Shown here: positions 43,760 to 55,400 of the stretch, piece by piece
How the letters are laid out: each line of letters opens with the position of its first letter
How positions within the stretch are numbered: position 1 is the first letter of the stretch
Assembly: GCA_035235625.1 (NCBI GenBank)
Contig: CP141142.1
Location: 29,584,995-29,648,994, forward strand
Direction of reading: 5' to 3'
Length of the DNA: 64,000 bases
From: Saururus chinensis
Taxonomy: Eukaryota; Streptophyta; Magnoliopsida; Piperales; Saururaceae
Notes under the pieces: generated by a model
What the model was told of the DNA's origin: nothing
Databases searched by the model: none
What the model saw: the letters and a program-made list of their open reading frames with translations, nothing else
Program-made: the position numbers and the translations under genes

Positions 43760-45586
43760 AGTATAAAGCATAAGTCTAAGGCCATAATGGCTAATAACCC
43801 ATCCCCTCAATGGTTAATGTCCTCATGTTTTATAAAGAGCCCATCCTAGCAATCTGCATGACATGATATACAACCCTAAAATAAAACATAAACAAAGAGA
43901 GGTGATCCACAAACTTAACAAGGGTTTTAATAAAGAAAGTAAATTTGTAATGACAACATAGACATAATCTCATAATACTCATCACATAATTCACCACAAT
44001 GCCCATTTATCGTGGGATAAATACATAAACCTGTATATTCATGTCATAATTTACAATTTATAAGCATCTACTTATGTCACATGCTTGTCATGCTATCTAT
44101 AACATATCTTATTAACACATACTCATGTCATGTTATGTGTAACATATCACATCAACACATACTCATGCCACCTGCATATCATGCTATATATAACATATTT
44201 CATAATCACATAGCCATGCCACTTATATATCATGTTATAACCTACATTATCTCATCATCACATACTCATGCTACCTCCTCATTATGAGTTCAAATATAGC
44301 TTATAGCACATACACCTCATGTGCAAACATGTGAAACTCATTATCATAATCACATCTTGCATGAATCATTTATCAATATAAACATATCATGTATATCTAT
44401 TTCTTACTAAAAACATTCACCCTCCAAATCAAGTGTCTTAAGCACATTGTTATGCATATCATGCTAATCCATATCATAATCACATGTGTAAAATAAGCTT
44501 CATTTTTCCTACACAACCTGTGTAAATGAGCATTGTCTTCCATATACATGCAATAACTAATGGTGAATGTCTCACAATTGAGAAAAAAAAATAACCCGCT
44601 CAAAAAGGACAATCCCTTGCGGGAAAGATCCGAATTTTACGAAGGAAAATTAGAGCATTTGGTAAGTTCCCACATTAGGAAGGTACCTTTCTAGTCGCTA
44701 AGGACAATCCTTAGAAAGGAAGGTCTAATTTCACAAAAAGAAAACTAGAGCAACATGCTCACTAAGGACAAACCTTGTGGGGTAAGTCCGGATTCTACAA
44801 AGAAAAAATAGATTAGTGTTCTCGGTAAGGAAAATCTCTTACGGGGAGAGTCTGAATTTCACGAAAGAAGACTAGAATACATGGTAAGCCGGTGCACACA
44901 GACATACTATTTTAGATTTTCAAGGTCTATATAACTTAACAAATTAAGTCACACCGCAATTAATTTATCTCAACCCGAGGAGGCACCATGTTCTCAAAGA
45001 AACTCAAAACAAAATCATGTCCTTTTAGACTCAAAACTAATTCAATAAGCCTTCAAACGATTTAATCTAAAATCCAATATCATCCAATTTCATTCGATTG
45101 ATCAAACACGCATAATCAATCCTTGTTTATAAATTATTTTTATGATGAATGTCATATGATACATACATGAACAATGATGAATGAGTCTAAGTATAAGTAA
45201 ACAAGCTCAAATAAGCCCACATGTGAATGAAACTTGATCCACATAAGTCCAATAATATCATAAACCTCTACACAAGTGTGTACATAAGTGGTAGTGCTCA
45301 AACCTAAGCTGACATTTGAAACATGAACAAGCTACAATCATGGTATGTAAGCAAGCATCCATAATTTCATCATAGTCCTACCTACTAGAATTATGGAGTA
45401 AATATGATAAAAACATCGAAATATGTGTTCAAGATAAGTATTGCATCATGCTAAACTTATAAAAGTATAAATATCATCATACTTAAGCTAGAACATGGGA
45501 ACATGATTCACCTAAGGTTAAGATAACATATGCAAACATATATATATACACACACACATCATCATCATAGTCAAACCTACTAAAAT
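43760..45586 (-). mobile_element. Family C LTR copy 2, 3' half (inverted)
   Basis: Reverse-strand counterpart of 7861-11458. GAGGTGATCCACAAACTTAAC with the following TTTTAATA (43898-43935) matches the antisense of the hairpin zone near 10950-10985. Tandem CATGCTAT...TAACATAT units at 44070-44290 match the 56-bp minisatellite, and decayed ~80-bp GGACAATCCTTGCGGG-type units at 44600-44890 occupy the place of the 33-bp array. The LTR is interrupted at 45587 by the minus-strand chromovirus and resumes at 59111. The 3' end proper was not found, so its left limit is approximate. Confidence 0.65.
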
Positions 45587-47206
45587 TGTGGTGACTGCTA
45601 TTAAATAATATATGTTATAATATACATAATTATTATTATTCCGCTCGGTACATGTTACATCACACATTAAATTGAACGTGATCACCGTCAGTACATATCA
45701 AAGTAAAATAACGACACATAATTTTACTTAACACAATAATACATATTTTAACAAAATAGTGTCAAATTAGAACATAACCTAGATACATCGTTTGTAGAGC
45801 ACTCAGATCACCAAATATAGACATAACAAGCATTTACATAAAAGTCATATTATTACAAAATTTAGCTAAAACATTCAAGGAAATTATGCAAAAAATTCCT
45901 CAGCCATCACCTACGGTTTGATTTCACAACGTGCAGAGTCTCATAAAATCTAATTTAATGCTAAGTAGAAATACTCATGACGATAGTAATTTTTGCTAAA
46001 ACAAAATCTAATTCAGAAACAAATTCAGAAATAATTCTAGAAAAACACCAGTTCGTTCGATGATGATAAATCTAGACCTGTGATACCGAACGACATTCCT
46101 CCTTATGCTCATGGGGCAACAGGAAACTCAAAAGGCTAGGAGTTTTCTCATGACACTCCACACCTATGCGCGTGCGCCAAATACTGATTATTTCCTCGGT
46201 AGGTATCCAAACAAAATATAATTCTAGGTTTAGTCCCAAAACTGTCTAGAAAATATGCATAGCATAACATGATTCTGTGTATGTAAAACATAGCACATGT
46301 ATAGCATTTCTTCATAAAACTCAAGCAAATAAGCATAACACAATGAAAATGGTGCATAAAAAGTCAATTATACGAGTAGAGCATAAGCTACCTTAGATTG
46401 GGGTAGAAAATTCATAGTTGTAGAGAGCTTAAACGGAAAAATTGGCCCCATCGTAGTGTCCAACACTGTTGGTTTAGCTGGAAATGCCTTTTGAGCGGCC
46501 TGATTTGGACTTAAAATGACCTAGAATGAAGGAACAAAAGTTTTACACATGGTAGAAAATGAAAATCACATAGGAAATCCGATTTTTATATAAAAGAATG
46601 GGGCGAGGTGGTGAAATTGGCACACGACACATGTGTGACATGAGTCACGGGTTGGGACGTGGTTGGTGAGTTGCGCGACGCAGAAGGACCCACCACGCAG
46701 GTCCCACTGCATGGCGCAGTTTTGCCACTTGGGCCAATGTGCTATGTAGGCAAAACCTTGCCCTACAGGTCCCATGCAATGCGGGCCTGCCACATGGCCT
46801 GACATTGTGTGACACTGTACCGATGTCGTGCGGCTGATGCATTGCTTGCGTTAGCTGCTAATATTTTATTATTATTTATATATTTTTTCTCAAATTTTCA
46901 AAACACCATAATGTTCCAACCATAAATCAGAATTACGCATTCTTGGTACCGATGGACTCATATTGATGAGCCCTTCGAAGCAAGACTACTCAAGGATAGG
47001 TTTTATTGTGGGCCTCGGCTATAGGATTTACTTCCCACGGTCGTTACCTATGGCCTCGATATTCGATATAAACAATTCAAAAACCATTATGTTCAGTTTA
47101 GAGTTCTACAACAACTCTTTAGGTATAAATTCTAAAATAGTACCCTATACATATTAAATTTCTATTATTAGTTTTAAGAAACATACCAAAAATCTGGGTT
47201 GTCACA
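45587..47206 (-). repeat. Chromovirus 3' LTR
   Basis: 1,620 bp. Read on the minus strand it starts TGTGACAACCCAGATTTTTG directly after the polypurine tract and ends ...CACCACA. It pairs with the 5' LTR (same AATAATATATGTTATAATAT start on the forward strand). It contains a GC-richer 46630-46840 block in its 5' half and lacks the stem-loop found in the 5' LTR, where a local deletion (near 45937-45945) removed it. Confidence 0.9.
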
Positions 47207-47219
47207 CTCTCCCCCCCTT
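47207..47219 (-). other. Polypurine tract of the chromovirus
   Basis: AAGGGGGGGAGAG on the minus strand, immediately upstream of the 3' LTR start. This is the plus-strand primer of reverse transcription. Confidence 0.85.
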
Positions 47220-48661
47220 AAAGAAATATCATCCTCGAAATTGAACTCGCTAGTCATCGAATAGTTCTAGATATTTCTTTAGCATATCACTTTCTAATTC
47301 CTATGTGGCTTCCTTCGAAGAATGATGCTGCCATAATATTTTGACTAATGGAATTCTTTTTGTCCTCAAGATTTATTCCTTTCAATCCAAAATTCTGACA
47401 AGTTTTTCTTCAAATGTCAAATCAGGCTCTAGGGTGACCATTGTTTGATCGAGGACATGAGAAGGATCTTGTGCATATTTGTGAAGCATCGACACATGAA
47501 ATACATTATGGACTTTGTTTAGAAAAGTGGGCAATGCTAGTCTTTAAGCCACTAGCCCCACTTTATCCAGAATTTTAAATGGTCCTACAAATCGAGGACT
47601 TTGTTTTCCTTTTACACCAAATCTCACAACTCCCGGAGTTGGTGATACCTTTAGCAATACATGATCCCTTACGTAGAAGTTGAGATCATTCCTTCGTTGA
47701 TTGGCATATCTCTTTTGACGACTTGGGGTTGTCTCTAATCGACTCTGAGCTGTCTCTAACTTTACTAATTTTCCATCCCTGACCTCACTCCAATAAATTG
47801 GGGATCGACAAGGTCGGCCATAAAGAGCCTCATACGGTGCCATACCTATACTAGAATGATAACTGTTATTATAAAAAAATTCAATCAATGACAAATGCTC
47901 ATCCTAATTACCCTTCCAATCTATGGAACATGCCCACAACATATCTTCTAATGTCTAAATGGTTCATTCAAACCGACCATCGGTTTGCAGATGAAAGGCT
48001 ATACTAAATCCAAGATTAGTTTTTAATTTTCTTAGAGTCTCTACCAAAAGTGTGAAGTGAATCGACTGTCCCAATCTGAAATGATCGATAACGGTACTCC
48101 ATGCCGACTCATAATTTATTTTATATACATTCTGGCCAAAGCATTCAATGTCTAAGACTTCTTTAGGGGAAGAAAATGAGCACTTTAGTAAGTCTATCCA
48201 CTATGACCCAAATAGATTCATGATTGGATTATGTCTTGGGTAAGCTTGAAACAAAATCCATAAAAATGTGCTCCCATTTCCATTCTGGAATTTCAATAGG
48301 TTGAAGAGTACCAGATGGTTTCTAATATTCTGCTTTAACTTGCTCACAAGTTAGACATTTAAAGACAAATTCTCCTATGTCCCTTTTCATCCCCTTCCAC
48401 CAATTTTTTATTAAAATCTTGGTACATTTTTGTTCCTCCTAGATGGATAGTGTATTGAGATCTATGAGCATCATGTAACAATTCTTGTTTTAGTTCAAGT
48501 ACTGTAGGGACCACCAATCGTTCTCTAAATCTTATTCCATCATTAGAGCTTCTATTAAAGGCAGGCCTATCTAACAAGGCTTGTACTTCTACATTCTCTT
48601 TTTGCGCCTCCAGAATACACTCAATTAGTTTAGATTTCACTTTAAGATTAGCTACAACCAC
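47220..48661 (-). pseudogene. Chromovirus integrase with chromodomain-like C-terminus, broken
   Basis: N-terminal zinc-binding region around 48400-48480 (HDAHRSQYTIHLGGTKMYQD, one expected His intact), then in other frames CLTCQQVKAEYQKPSG and WKWEHIFMDFVSSLPKT (first catalytic Asp), VIVDRLTK, and LIEFFYNNSYHSSIGMAPYE with ALYGRPCRSPIYW (47780-47890). The GPY/F-like KGKQSPRFVGPFKILDKVG follows, and then HNVFHVSMLHKYAQDPSHVL, RILD, RIPLVKILWQHHSSKEATWE and the end ELF. This tail is the chromodomain-like module that in this lineage is thought to target heterochromatin. Many stops; dead. Confidence 0.88.
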
Positions 48662-48673
48662 CTCTTTGTTTCC

Positions 48674-49160
48674 TTATTGTACCTGAGGTTGTATGCCTAT
48701 TACATGTTTTATCAATCTCCATTCCTTTATCAACATTTGAGCTACTATCTCTGTGGCTTTCCTACTTAAGGTATCAGCCACTACATTGGCTTTTCTGGAG
48801 TGGTATTGAATAGGTAAGTCATAATCATTCAGGAATTTAATCCACTGTCTTAGCCTTAAATTCAGATCCCTTTGAGAGAAAATGTATTTCAGACTCTGAT
48901 GATCTGTAAAAACTTTAAATTTCTCTCCATATAAATAATGTCTCAAAAGTTTTAAGGCAAAAATTACTGTGGCTAATTCAAGATCATGGATGGGTTAATT
49001 ACCTTCATGCTTCTTTAATTGTCTTGAAGCATAGGCTATTTCCTTCTCATTCTGCATCAAGACATATCCAAGACATTCTTGAGGCATCACTATAATTACA
49101 AACCCTCCGCTACTAATTGGTAAGGATAAGACTAGAGCGGTGGTTAATTTTTGTTTCAAC
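48674..49160 (-). pseudogene. Chromovirus RNase H, broken
   Basis: Frame 48674-48946 reads [20 protein letters not shown] followed by [20 protein letters not shown] and [19 protein letters not shown]. These are the DHxSLK and H-x-GKxNxVADALSR motifs of gypsy RNase H; the catalytic TDH Asp is visible. The 5' part (YASRQLKxHE region, 48960-49080) is recognisable but stop-ridden. Confidence 0.88.
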
Positions 49161-50215
49161 TCCTAAAATGCCTTTTCACATTCCTCATCCCATATAAATC
49201 TCACTCCTTTCTTGGTTAATTTTTTCAATGGTAAAGTTATTCTTGAAAACCCTTGAATAAACCTTTGGTCATGACCAGCAAGCCCTAAGAAACTCCTAAT
49301 TTCTATGACGGTTTTGGGTCTTTCACACTTCAAAACTACTTCGATCTTGGTAGGGTCTACTGATATTCTATTTTTAGAAATAACATAACCCAAGAAGACA
49401 ACCTGGTACAACCAAAACTCATACTTACTCAACTTAGCTTATAACCGATGGTCTCTTAGGGTTTGAAGAACTATATGTAAATGTGCTTGATGTTCTTCGG
49501 GAGTCGAATAGTAGACTAATATGTCATCAACAAAAATAATCACGAATTTATCCAAATAAGGTAGAAAACTCAATTCATAAGATCCATGAATGATGTAGGA
49601 GCATTCGTCAATCTGAATGGTATCACTAAAAATTCATAGTGGTCATATCGGGTACGAAAGGCTATTTTCAGAATATCTTCATTTTGTATTCTTAACTGGT
49701 GGTATCCAAACCTTAAATCTATTGTTTAGAATACTTTTACTTCTTGTAATTGATCAAACATGTTATCTATCTAGGGCAAAGGATACTTATTCTTGATAGT
49801 TACTGAGTTAAACATCTTATAGTCTATGCATAGTCTCAAAGATCCATAATTTTTCCTAACAAAAAGGATTGGAGCTCCCCAGGGTGAGACACTCGGTTTG
49901 ATGAATCCTTTATTTAATTATTCCTGCAATTGATTCTTTAATTCTTTTAATTTTGCAAGAGCCATACAATAGGGTGCCTTAGAGATGGGTTTTGTTGCTA
50001 ATAGTAAGTCAATATTAAAGTCTATTTCTCTCTTTGGTGGTACTCAAATAAGATCATTAGGAAATATATCTGGAAAATCCCTTATCACTTCAATATTTTC
50101 TATCTTAGAAGATGATAGACTTCTCAGAAATTACACTAGCAAGATATGCTTGACATCCTTTAGATATCAATCGTTGTGCTTACACAGCAGAAATGATACA
50201 TGCCCCTAAAGGATC
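49161..50215 (-). pseudogene. Chromovirus reverse transcriptase, broken
   Basis: RT motifs in minus-strand order: [20 protein letters not shown], then [86 protein letters not shown] and the catalytic FVDD box (forward 49521-49533). The thumb and connection follow (SKYEFWLYQVVFLGYVISKN, VEVVLKCERPKTVIEIRSFL, LAGHDQRFIQGFS). Stops at former Trp, Gln and Arg codons occur throughout. The order is standard for Ty3/gypsy. Confidence 0.9.
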
Positions 50216-50305
50216 TCTATTTTCATGAAAGGTAAATTTTTCTTCTCCTTGCCTATTGAACATGACTTTTTTCTTCTTACAGTCAACTAAGGCCTCATTG
50301 TCGGA

Positions 50306-50640
50306 TTACCAATCCATTCCTAATATGACATCATAGTCAATCATACTTAAGAGTATCAGATTAGCCTTCCATTTTTGGTTTTCTAATGACAAGGACACAT
50401 CTTGCATAAAGTTTTTAGCTATAAAAGCTTTTCCTACAGAAGTTGACACTTCTAGGGTATATCCTAGTTCCATAATTGGATAATCCATACTTAAAGCAAA
50501 GTCACAGGATATAAAAGAGTGTGTCGATCTTGGATCTATTAAAACCTTAGCAATGTTATCCAAGATTAGAAGTGTACCTTGTATAATTCCTACTGAAGTT
50601 TGAGCTTCTTTTTCAGTAATAGCACACACTCACCCCTAAG
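50306..50640 (-). pseudogene. Chromovirus aspartic protease, active site altered
   Basis: A 107-codon open stretch covers the retropepsin-like domain: SVGIIQGTLLILDNIAKVLI, DPRSTHSFIS where the family has D-S/T-G-A-T/S-HSFI, then GYTLEVSTSVGKAFIA and YDVILGMDW at the end. In the active-site position Asp is kept but the following Ser/Thr-Gly is Pro-Arg, so even this open stretch could not be an active protease. Confidence 0.85.
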
Positions 50641-50739
50641 CTTTTAGCTTTTTCTAAGACTTGATTTCTTCTTTTTGGGGCATTCCTTGATTTAGTGTCC
50701 AGGGTCTTCACATGCAAAGCATCATCTCTCAAAGAAATA

Positions 50740-51636
50740 ACAGATTCATGGTGGATGAAATTAGTTGCATTTGGAGCACTGCTTTAACTTCTTCTCTTTT
50801 TGGTTTTGGGGCGGTGGTCCAAAGTTCCTTTGAAATTTTTGATTATTGATCTGGTTAGGTGCCATCATTTTTCTTTTCCGGACTTTCATCTTGCTACCTT
50901 GTTCGCAATCCTTTTTCTCAACCAAGAATACGTGATATTTGTTCTCCAGCAGTGAGGCCAATTCCACAACCTTGGCCAAAGTAGTAGATTGAAATCCTAC
51001 TATTTGACTAGAATCCCATTATTCAAACCTCTAATAAACTTTTGGGTTTTCTTTAACTCTGTGGAGCAAATTTCAAGAGCGAAGCGTTGTAACTGAAAAA
51101 AATTATTTTCATACTAAAAGACTGTCATATTACCCTGTTGGAGATCCAAAAATTCTTTCTATTTCTTCTCCTGAACATGAGGAGAGAAATATTTGTTGTA
51201 CAACGCTTCTCTGAATTCATCCCACTTGGTATTCCCTTTATTGGGGGAGAAATTCCACTAAGCCATTGGCCACCAGAAAGTAGCCTCTCGTATCATAGCG
51301 AAAGTGGCTACATCCACTTTCCTATCTTCAGGGACTTTTACTGCCTTAAATATCCTTTCGACTTTGAACGTTTGGCAACTTCTGGTCCTTCTTCTCCAGA
51401 AAACTCTGGAGCAATTTTCTAAAATCGCTCAAGCAAGTTATCTTTCTCATTATGACTAGTTTCAGTCAACTCTCTAGAGTTACTTAAGCGGTTAGAGCTA
51501 GGCTGAGCTAAGTCATTCTTTGAATCATCAGGTAAAGAAAATTGTTCATATGATTTTTAGGTGCCGCCACATCCTGAGCAGCATTCTCGGCTTGGGCAAA
51601 ATTGTTAGACAATTGTACTTCCTTGTCAAAAGACAT
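50740..51636 (-). pseudogene. gag: Chromovirus Gag with zinc knuckle, broken
   Basis: Start ATG at forward 51634-51636 (MSFDKEVQLSNNFAQAENAA). After stops, the core is recognisable as FQKIAPEFSGEEGPEVA, WWPMAWRNFSP-like and DEFREALYNKYFSPHVQE in shifted frames, then AKVVELASLLENKYHVFLVE and a basic KMKVRKRKMMAPNQINNQKF linker. The end QCSKCN opens the CCHC knuckle (Cys-x2-Cys). Frame shifts between pieces; non-functional. Confidence 0.85.
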
Positions 51637-51639
51637 TTT

Positions 51640-52659
51640 TGGGAGCTAGTTGATTGTAACAACTTAAATTCACAAGAAATTTTGTAAACTAAAAGTATAT
51701 GTTTATAATCATTTCATACATATTTACATCATACAAAAGAAGTGTATCTAATACACTTGACAAGCCAAAAGACTTGATTTACATTAGACAAAAGAAGTGT
51801 ATCAACTATAGTTGACAAGGCAACTATTATACAAAAAGTCTCGACTAAACAAAGACACACAATCAAATTTTGAGAGAGATGTTTCAGGGAATATTTTTCT
51901 AAACGGGCATTGGAAGAAATAGTGCCCATTTTGCTCAAAGATAGGCCATAGTTCAGGCATAGGCTCTCTGTACCAAGGGCATTAACATTAATAATCCCCC
52001 CTCTACTCACACAGTACACATATATCCGGTAGTTGGTCTGTATACCACACTATTCCCTTACCTTTATCCCCCCATCGTGCACTCTCATCTTCCGCTACTT
52101 CTGCTTTAGGGGGTAGGATATTCATATCAAAGTCCCTCATATGGTTGTCTATCCCCTCACCCTCTCCCTGTTTCTCCATCCTCTCTTCTCCACCCACATT
52201 TTCAATCATCTCCCCTTGTCTGGTACATTAATTAACATTTCTCTCCAAAAATATTCATCGTCTATAGGATCCTCCTCCATCAGTTTTTCCTCGGCTTGGG
52301 CTATGTCTAATGGTTCTTCCTCAAGTAGCTCAACCTCAGGTGGCGGTTTCTCTTTAGATGGATCCTCCTCTAACGGGTCTTCCTCCAACGGGTCATCCTT
52401 CAACGGGTCTTCTTCTTTTAAAATATCTGATGACTCTACCATACTGCTACTCTTCTTATCTTTTCTTGATGGTAGTGGTGGTTTTCGGGCTGACATATGA
52501 TATAAAGAGCGTGAAATGAGTTTGATTTTTGATTTTCCCATTAATTGAATTACCATTTCAAAACAAAATATAGCATAGCATCACAAAAACATCGAATATA
52601 AATATTACGGTATTATGTGTCTAATGAAAATGACTGCTCTACTAACGGTGGGGTCGAGA
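51640..52659 (-). other. Chromovirus leader between PBS and gag
   Basis: About 1 kb of non-coding leader on the minus strand. Frames here (for example 52206-52556 minus, with EEDPLKDDPLEEDPLEEDP) come from a short GA/CT-rich tandem repeat at 52350-52420 (unit about 18 bp, GGGTCTTCCTCCAAC-like on the forward strand). No additional gene seen. Confidence 0.6.
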
Positions 52660-52671
52660 GCTCTGATACCA
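52660..52671 (-). other. Primer binding site, initiator-Met tRNA
   Basis: TGGTATCAGAGC on the minus strand, two bases after the 5' LTR end. It is the standard plant initiator-Met primer site and is intact. Confidence 0.92.
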
Positions 52672-53079
52672 AATGTGGAGACCGCATTAAATAATATATG
52701 TTATAATATGCATAATTATTATTATTCTGCTCGGTATGTGTTACATCACACATTAAACCAAACATGATGGCCGTCAGTATGTATTAAAATAAAATAACGA
52801 CACATAAAATATCATAATTTATAAAAACCTGGAGTTGATGCACAACCAAAATTTTACATGACACAATAATAAATAATTTTAAAAAAGTGTCAAATTAGGG
52901 CATAACCTAAATACATCATTTGTAGAGTAGTCAGATCACCAAATATAGGCATAGCAAGCATTTACATAAAAGTCATATTATTACAAAATTTACCTAAAAT
53001 ATTCCAGGGAATTATGTAGAAAATTCCCCAATTGTCACCTATGGTTTGATTTCACTGCTTGCAAAGTCTAGAGACGGGT

Positions 53080-53095
53080 GAGTATTTTTATACTC
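53080..53095 (-). other. LTR stem-loop, chromovirus version
   Basis: GAGTAT-TTTT-ATACTC on the forward strand, sense context ACTGAGTAT...ATACTCACC, 406 bp from the LTR 3' end. Same structure as in family A and, with a different stem, family C. Because this LTR has proven polarity (PBS and PPT), it sets the orientation of the others. Confidence 0.65.
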
Positions 53096-53720
53096 AGTAA
53101 GTAGAATGAAAATATAATTTAATGCTAAGTAGAAATACTCATGACGGTAATAATTTTTGCTAAAATAGAATTTAATTCAGAAATAATTTTAGAAAAACAC
53201 TAGTTCATCTAATGAGGATAAAACCAGAGTCGTGATACTGAACGGCGTTCTTCCTAATGCTCATGGATAACAAGAAGCTTAGAATGCTAGGAATTTTCCC
53301 ATGACACTCCACACCTATGTGCGCACGCCAGATACCGATTATTTCCTTGGTAGGTATCTAAACAAAATATAATTCTAAGTTTAATCCCAGAACTATCCAG
53401 AAAATACATGTACCATAACATAATTCTTGTATGTAAAACATAGCACACATATAGCATTTCTTCAGAAAACTCAAGCACATAAGCATAACGGAAAGAAAAT
53501 GTTGCATAAAAAGTCAACCATACGAGCAAAGCATAAGCTAGAGTTTAAGATCCCCTACCTTAGATTTGGGGTAGAAAATTTATGGTTGTAGAGAGCTTAA
53601 ATGGAAAATTTGGCCCTATCACACTATTCAGCACCGTCGATTTAGCTGGAAACACCTTTTGAACGGCTTGATTTAGACTTAAAATGACTTAGAACAGAGG
53701 AACAAAAGTTTTACACGTGG

Positions 53721-53739
53721 TAACGCCCGAGATTTTTCA
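53721..53739. repeat. 19-bp copy of the family A LTR terminus beside the insertion
   Basis: TAACGCCCGAGATTTTTCA is identical to bases 3-21 of the nested LTR that begins at 53786, and replaces GAAAATGAA-like sequence found at the same place in the 3' LTR (about 46556-46566). It has no independent LTR body. Confidence 0.85.
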
Positions 53740-54302
53740 ATAATCACATCAATAATCCAGTTTTTATAAAAAAAATGGGGCACTGTGTAACGCCCGAGAT
53801 TTTTCATACATTTTCCTTAAAATTCATGAAAACCTTTTGCAATATAACATCTATAAATCGGAGAAAAAATGACGAAATCAAAACCTGATAAAACAGTTTA
53901 TAATTTAAAACACTAAACATCCATTTTCCATCTAAATATTTTTATCACACGGTCAAACATCGTACGACCAAAGCAAATATCATCAGGCGCTACTCGAAAA
54001 CACACGTACGAATAAATTGCTATGATCATAGACTTTAAATACAAATCTCTCTTAGGCATCCCTGAGTGCAAGTCCCATAACAGTCCACAGACTAATCTAA
54101 ACAAAAGTCCAGAATATATAAACATCTTAACGTCTTGTCTCACCCAATACAACAGATCGTGGCACAAAACAAACTCACAGTGAGTTAAGCAAATACTGAG
54201 TCAATAGGAATCAATCCACCGCTGAAATGAGCATCCATCTCTAGGAGCTCTCCACACAACCTGCAAAACCTCCCATACAATGGGGCTAAAAAGTAGGGTA
54301 AT

Positions 54303-54318
54303 GAGTATTTTCATACTC
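54303..54318 (-). other. LTR stem-loop, family A copy 2
   Basis: GAGTAT-TTTC-ATACTC, identical to copy 1, 517 bp from the LTR end at 53786. The flanks read TAATGAGTATT and CATACTCAGTAAG. Confidence 0.6.
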
Positions 54319-54589
54319 AGTAAGAAAATACCCAGTAGGGGAATCCAAAACTGTGAACTCACTAAGTTCATAAATACATGCATTCATGCAACTCAAACAT
54401 GAAGCAGATAGGCATATCAATATCATGCTCATACGCATACAAACATACCAAAAGCACCATCATGCCAAAATCATACCAAATGCACCATCGTGCCAAAATC
54501 ATACCAAATGCACTATCGTGCCAAAATCATGCCATCAAATTAGACTTACACAAGTACCCTTATCCAGGGTCTTACAAACTTACTCGTAC

Positions 54590-54850
54590 CATCGTACGCA
54601 TACTCGTACAACATATGCATACTTGTATGACCTTACTCATATAATCATATGCTTACTCATAAATATACTCTCACAATCGTACTCATACACACATACTCTT
54701 ACAGTCGTGCTCATACTCATACTCTTACAGTCGTGCTCATACACATACTCTTACAGTCGTACTCATACTCATACACTTACAGTCGTGCTCATACTCATAT
54801 GCTTACAGTCGTGCTTATACTCATACGCTTACAGTCGTGCTCATACTCAT
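54590..54850 (-). repeat. ~26-bp tandem array in family A copy 2
   Basis: Units built on CTCATACTCATACACTTACA with GTCGTGCT. More units and more uniform than the corresponding array of copy 1 (20880-21075), consistent with turnover after the copies separated. Open frames here are array artefacts. Confidence 0.88.
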
Positions 54851-55089
54851 AATCGTACACATATCAACGACCACTGAAGCTCATTACAACTAATAAGCTC
54901 CAACGTCGAAATGGAAAAGAATGCCATTGGAGCAACACCTTAACCTCCGGGGAGTGACTAGACGCCATGGACTTTTCCGAAGGTAAGGCACACCAATGCT
55001 CATGGGGCACTGGATCAAATAGGTAAGAGTAGATCTATGATACTACTTACCTGAGCATGCAAACATAAACACCCACACATAAGGGGTCA

Positions 55090-55400
55090 TACAGTTGCCC
55101 ACCATAATGGGTCTTATAGTGCCATAGAATTGCCCACCATAATGGGTCTTATAGTGCCAATGCCACTCTTAGGTAGAAAACATACAGTGCCACTTGGGCA
55201 GAAACGTACAGTGCCACTCTTGGGCCGAAACATACAACGCTCTCAATAGAGCATCAAATGTCTGGGCTTATACAGCACACAGACAAAGTTAGAAACGTAC
55301 ATCGCTCTCAACAGAGCATCAAACGTCTGGGCTTATACAGCACGCAGACCAAATCAGAAACATACGTTGCTCTGAGCAGAGCATCAGATGTCTGGTGCTC
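55090..55400 (-). repeat. 35-, 26- and 62-bp tandem arrays in family A copy 2
   Basis: Same three arrays as in copy 1: TTGCCCACCATAATGGGTCT twice, GTGCCACTCTTGGGC-type units, and GCTCTCAACAGAGCATCAAA units, the last with about three units against four in copy 1. Confidence 0.85.

Noticed and set aside
52206..52556. 116-codon acidic frame (EEDPL repeats) as a possible extra gene
   Set aside because: It arises from an ~18-bp tandem repeat in the chromovirus leader, between PBS and gag. There is no family match.
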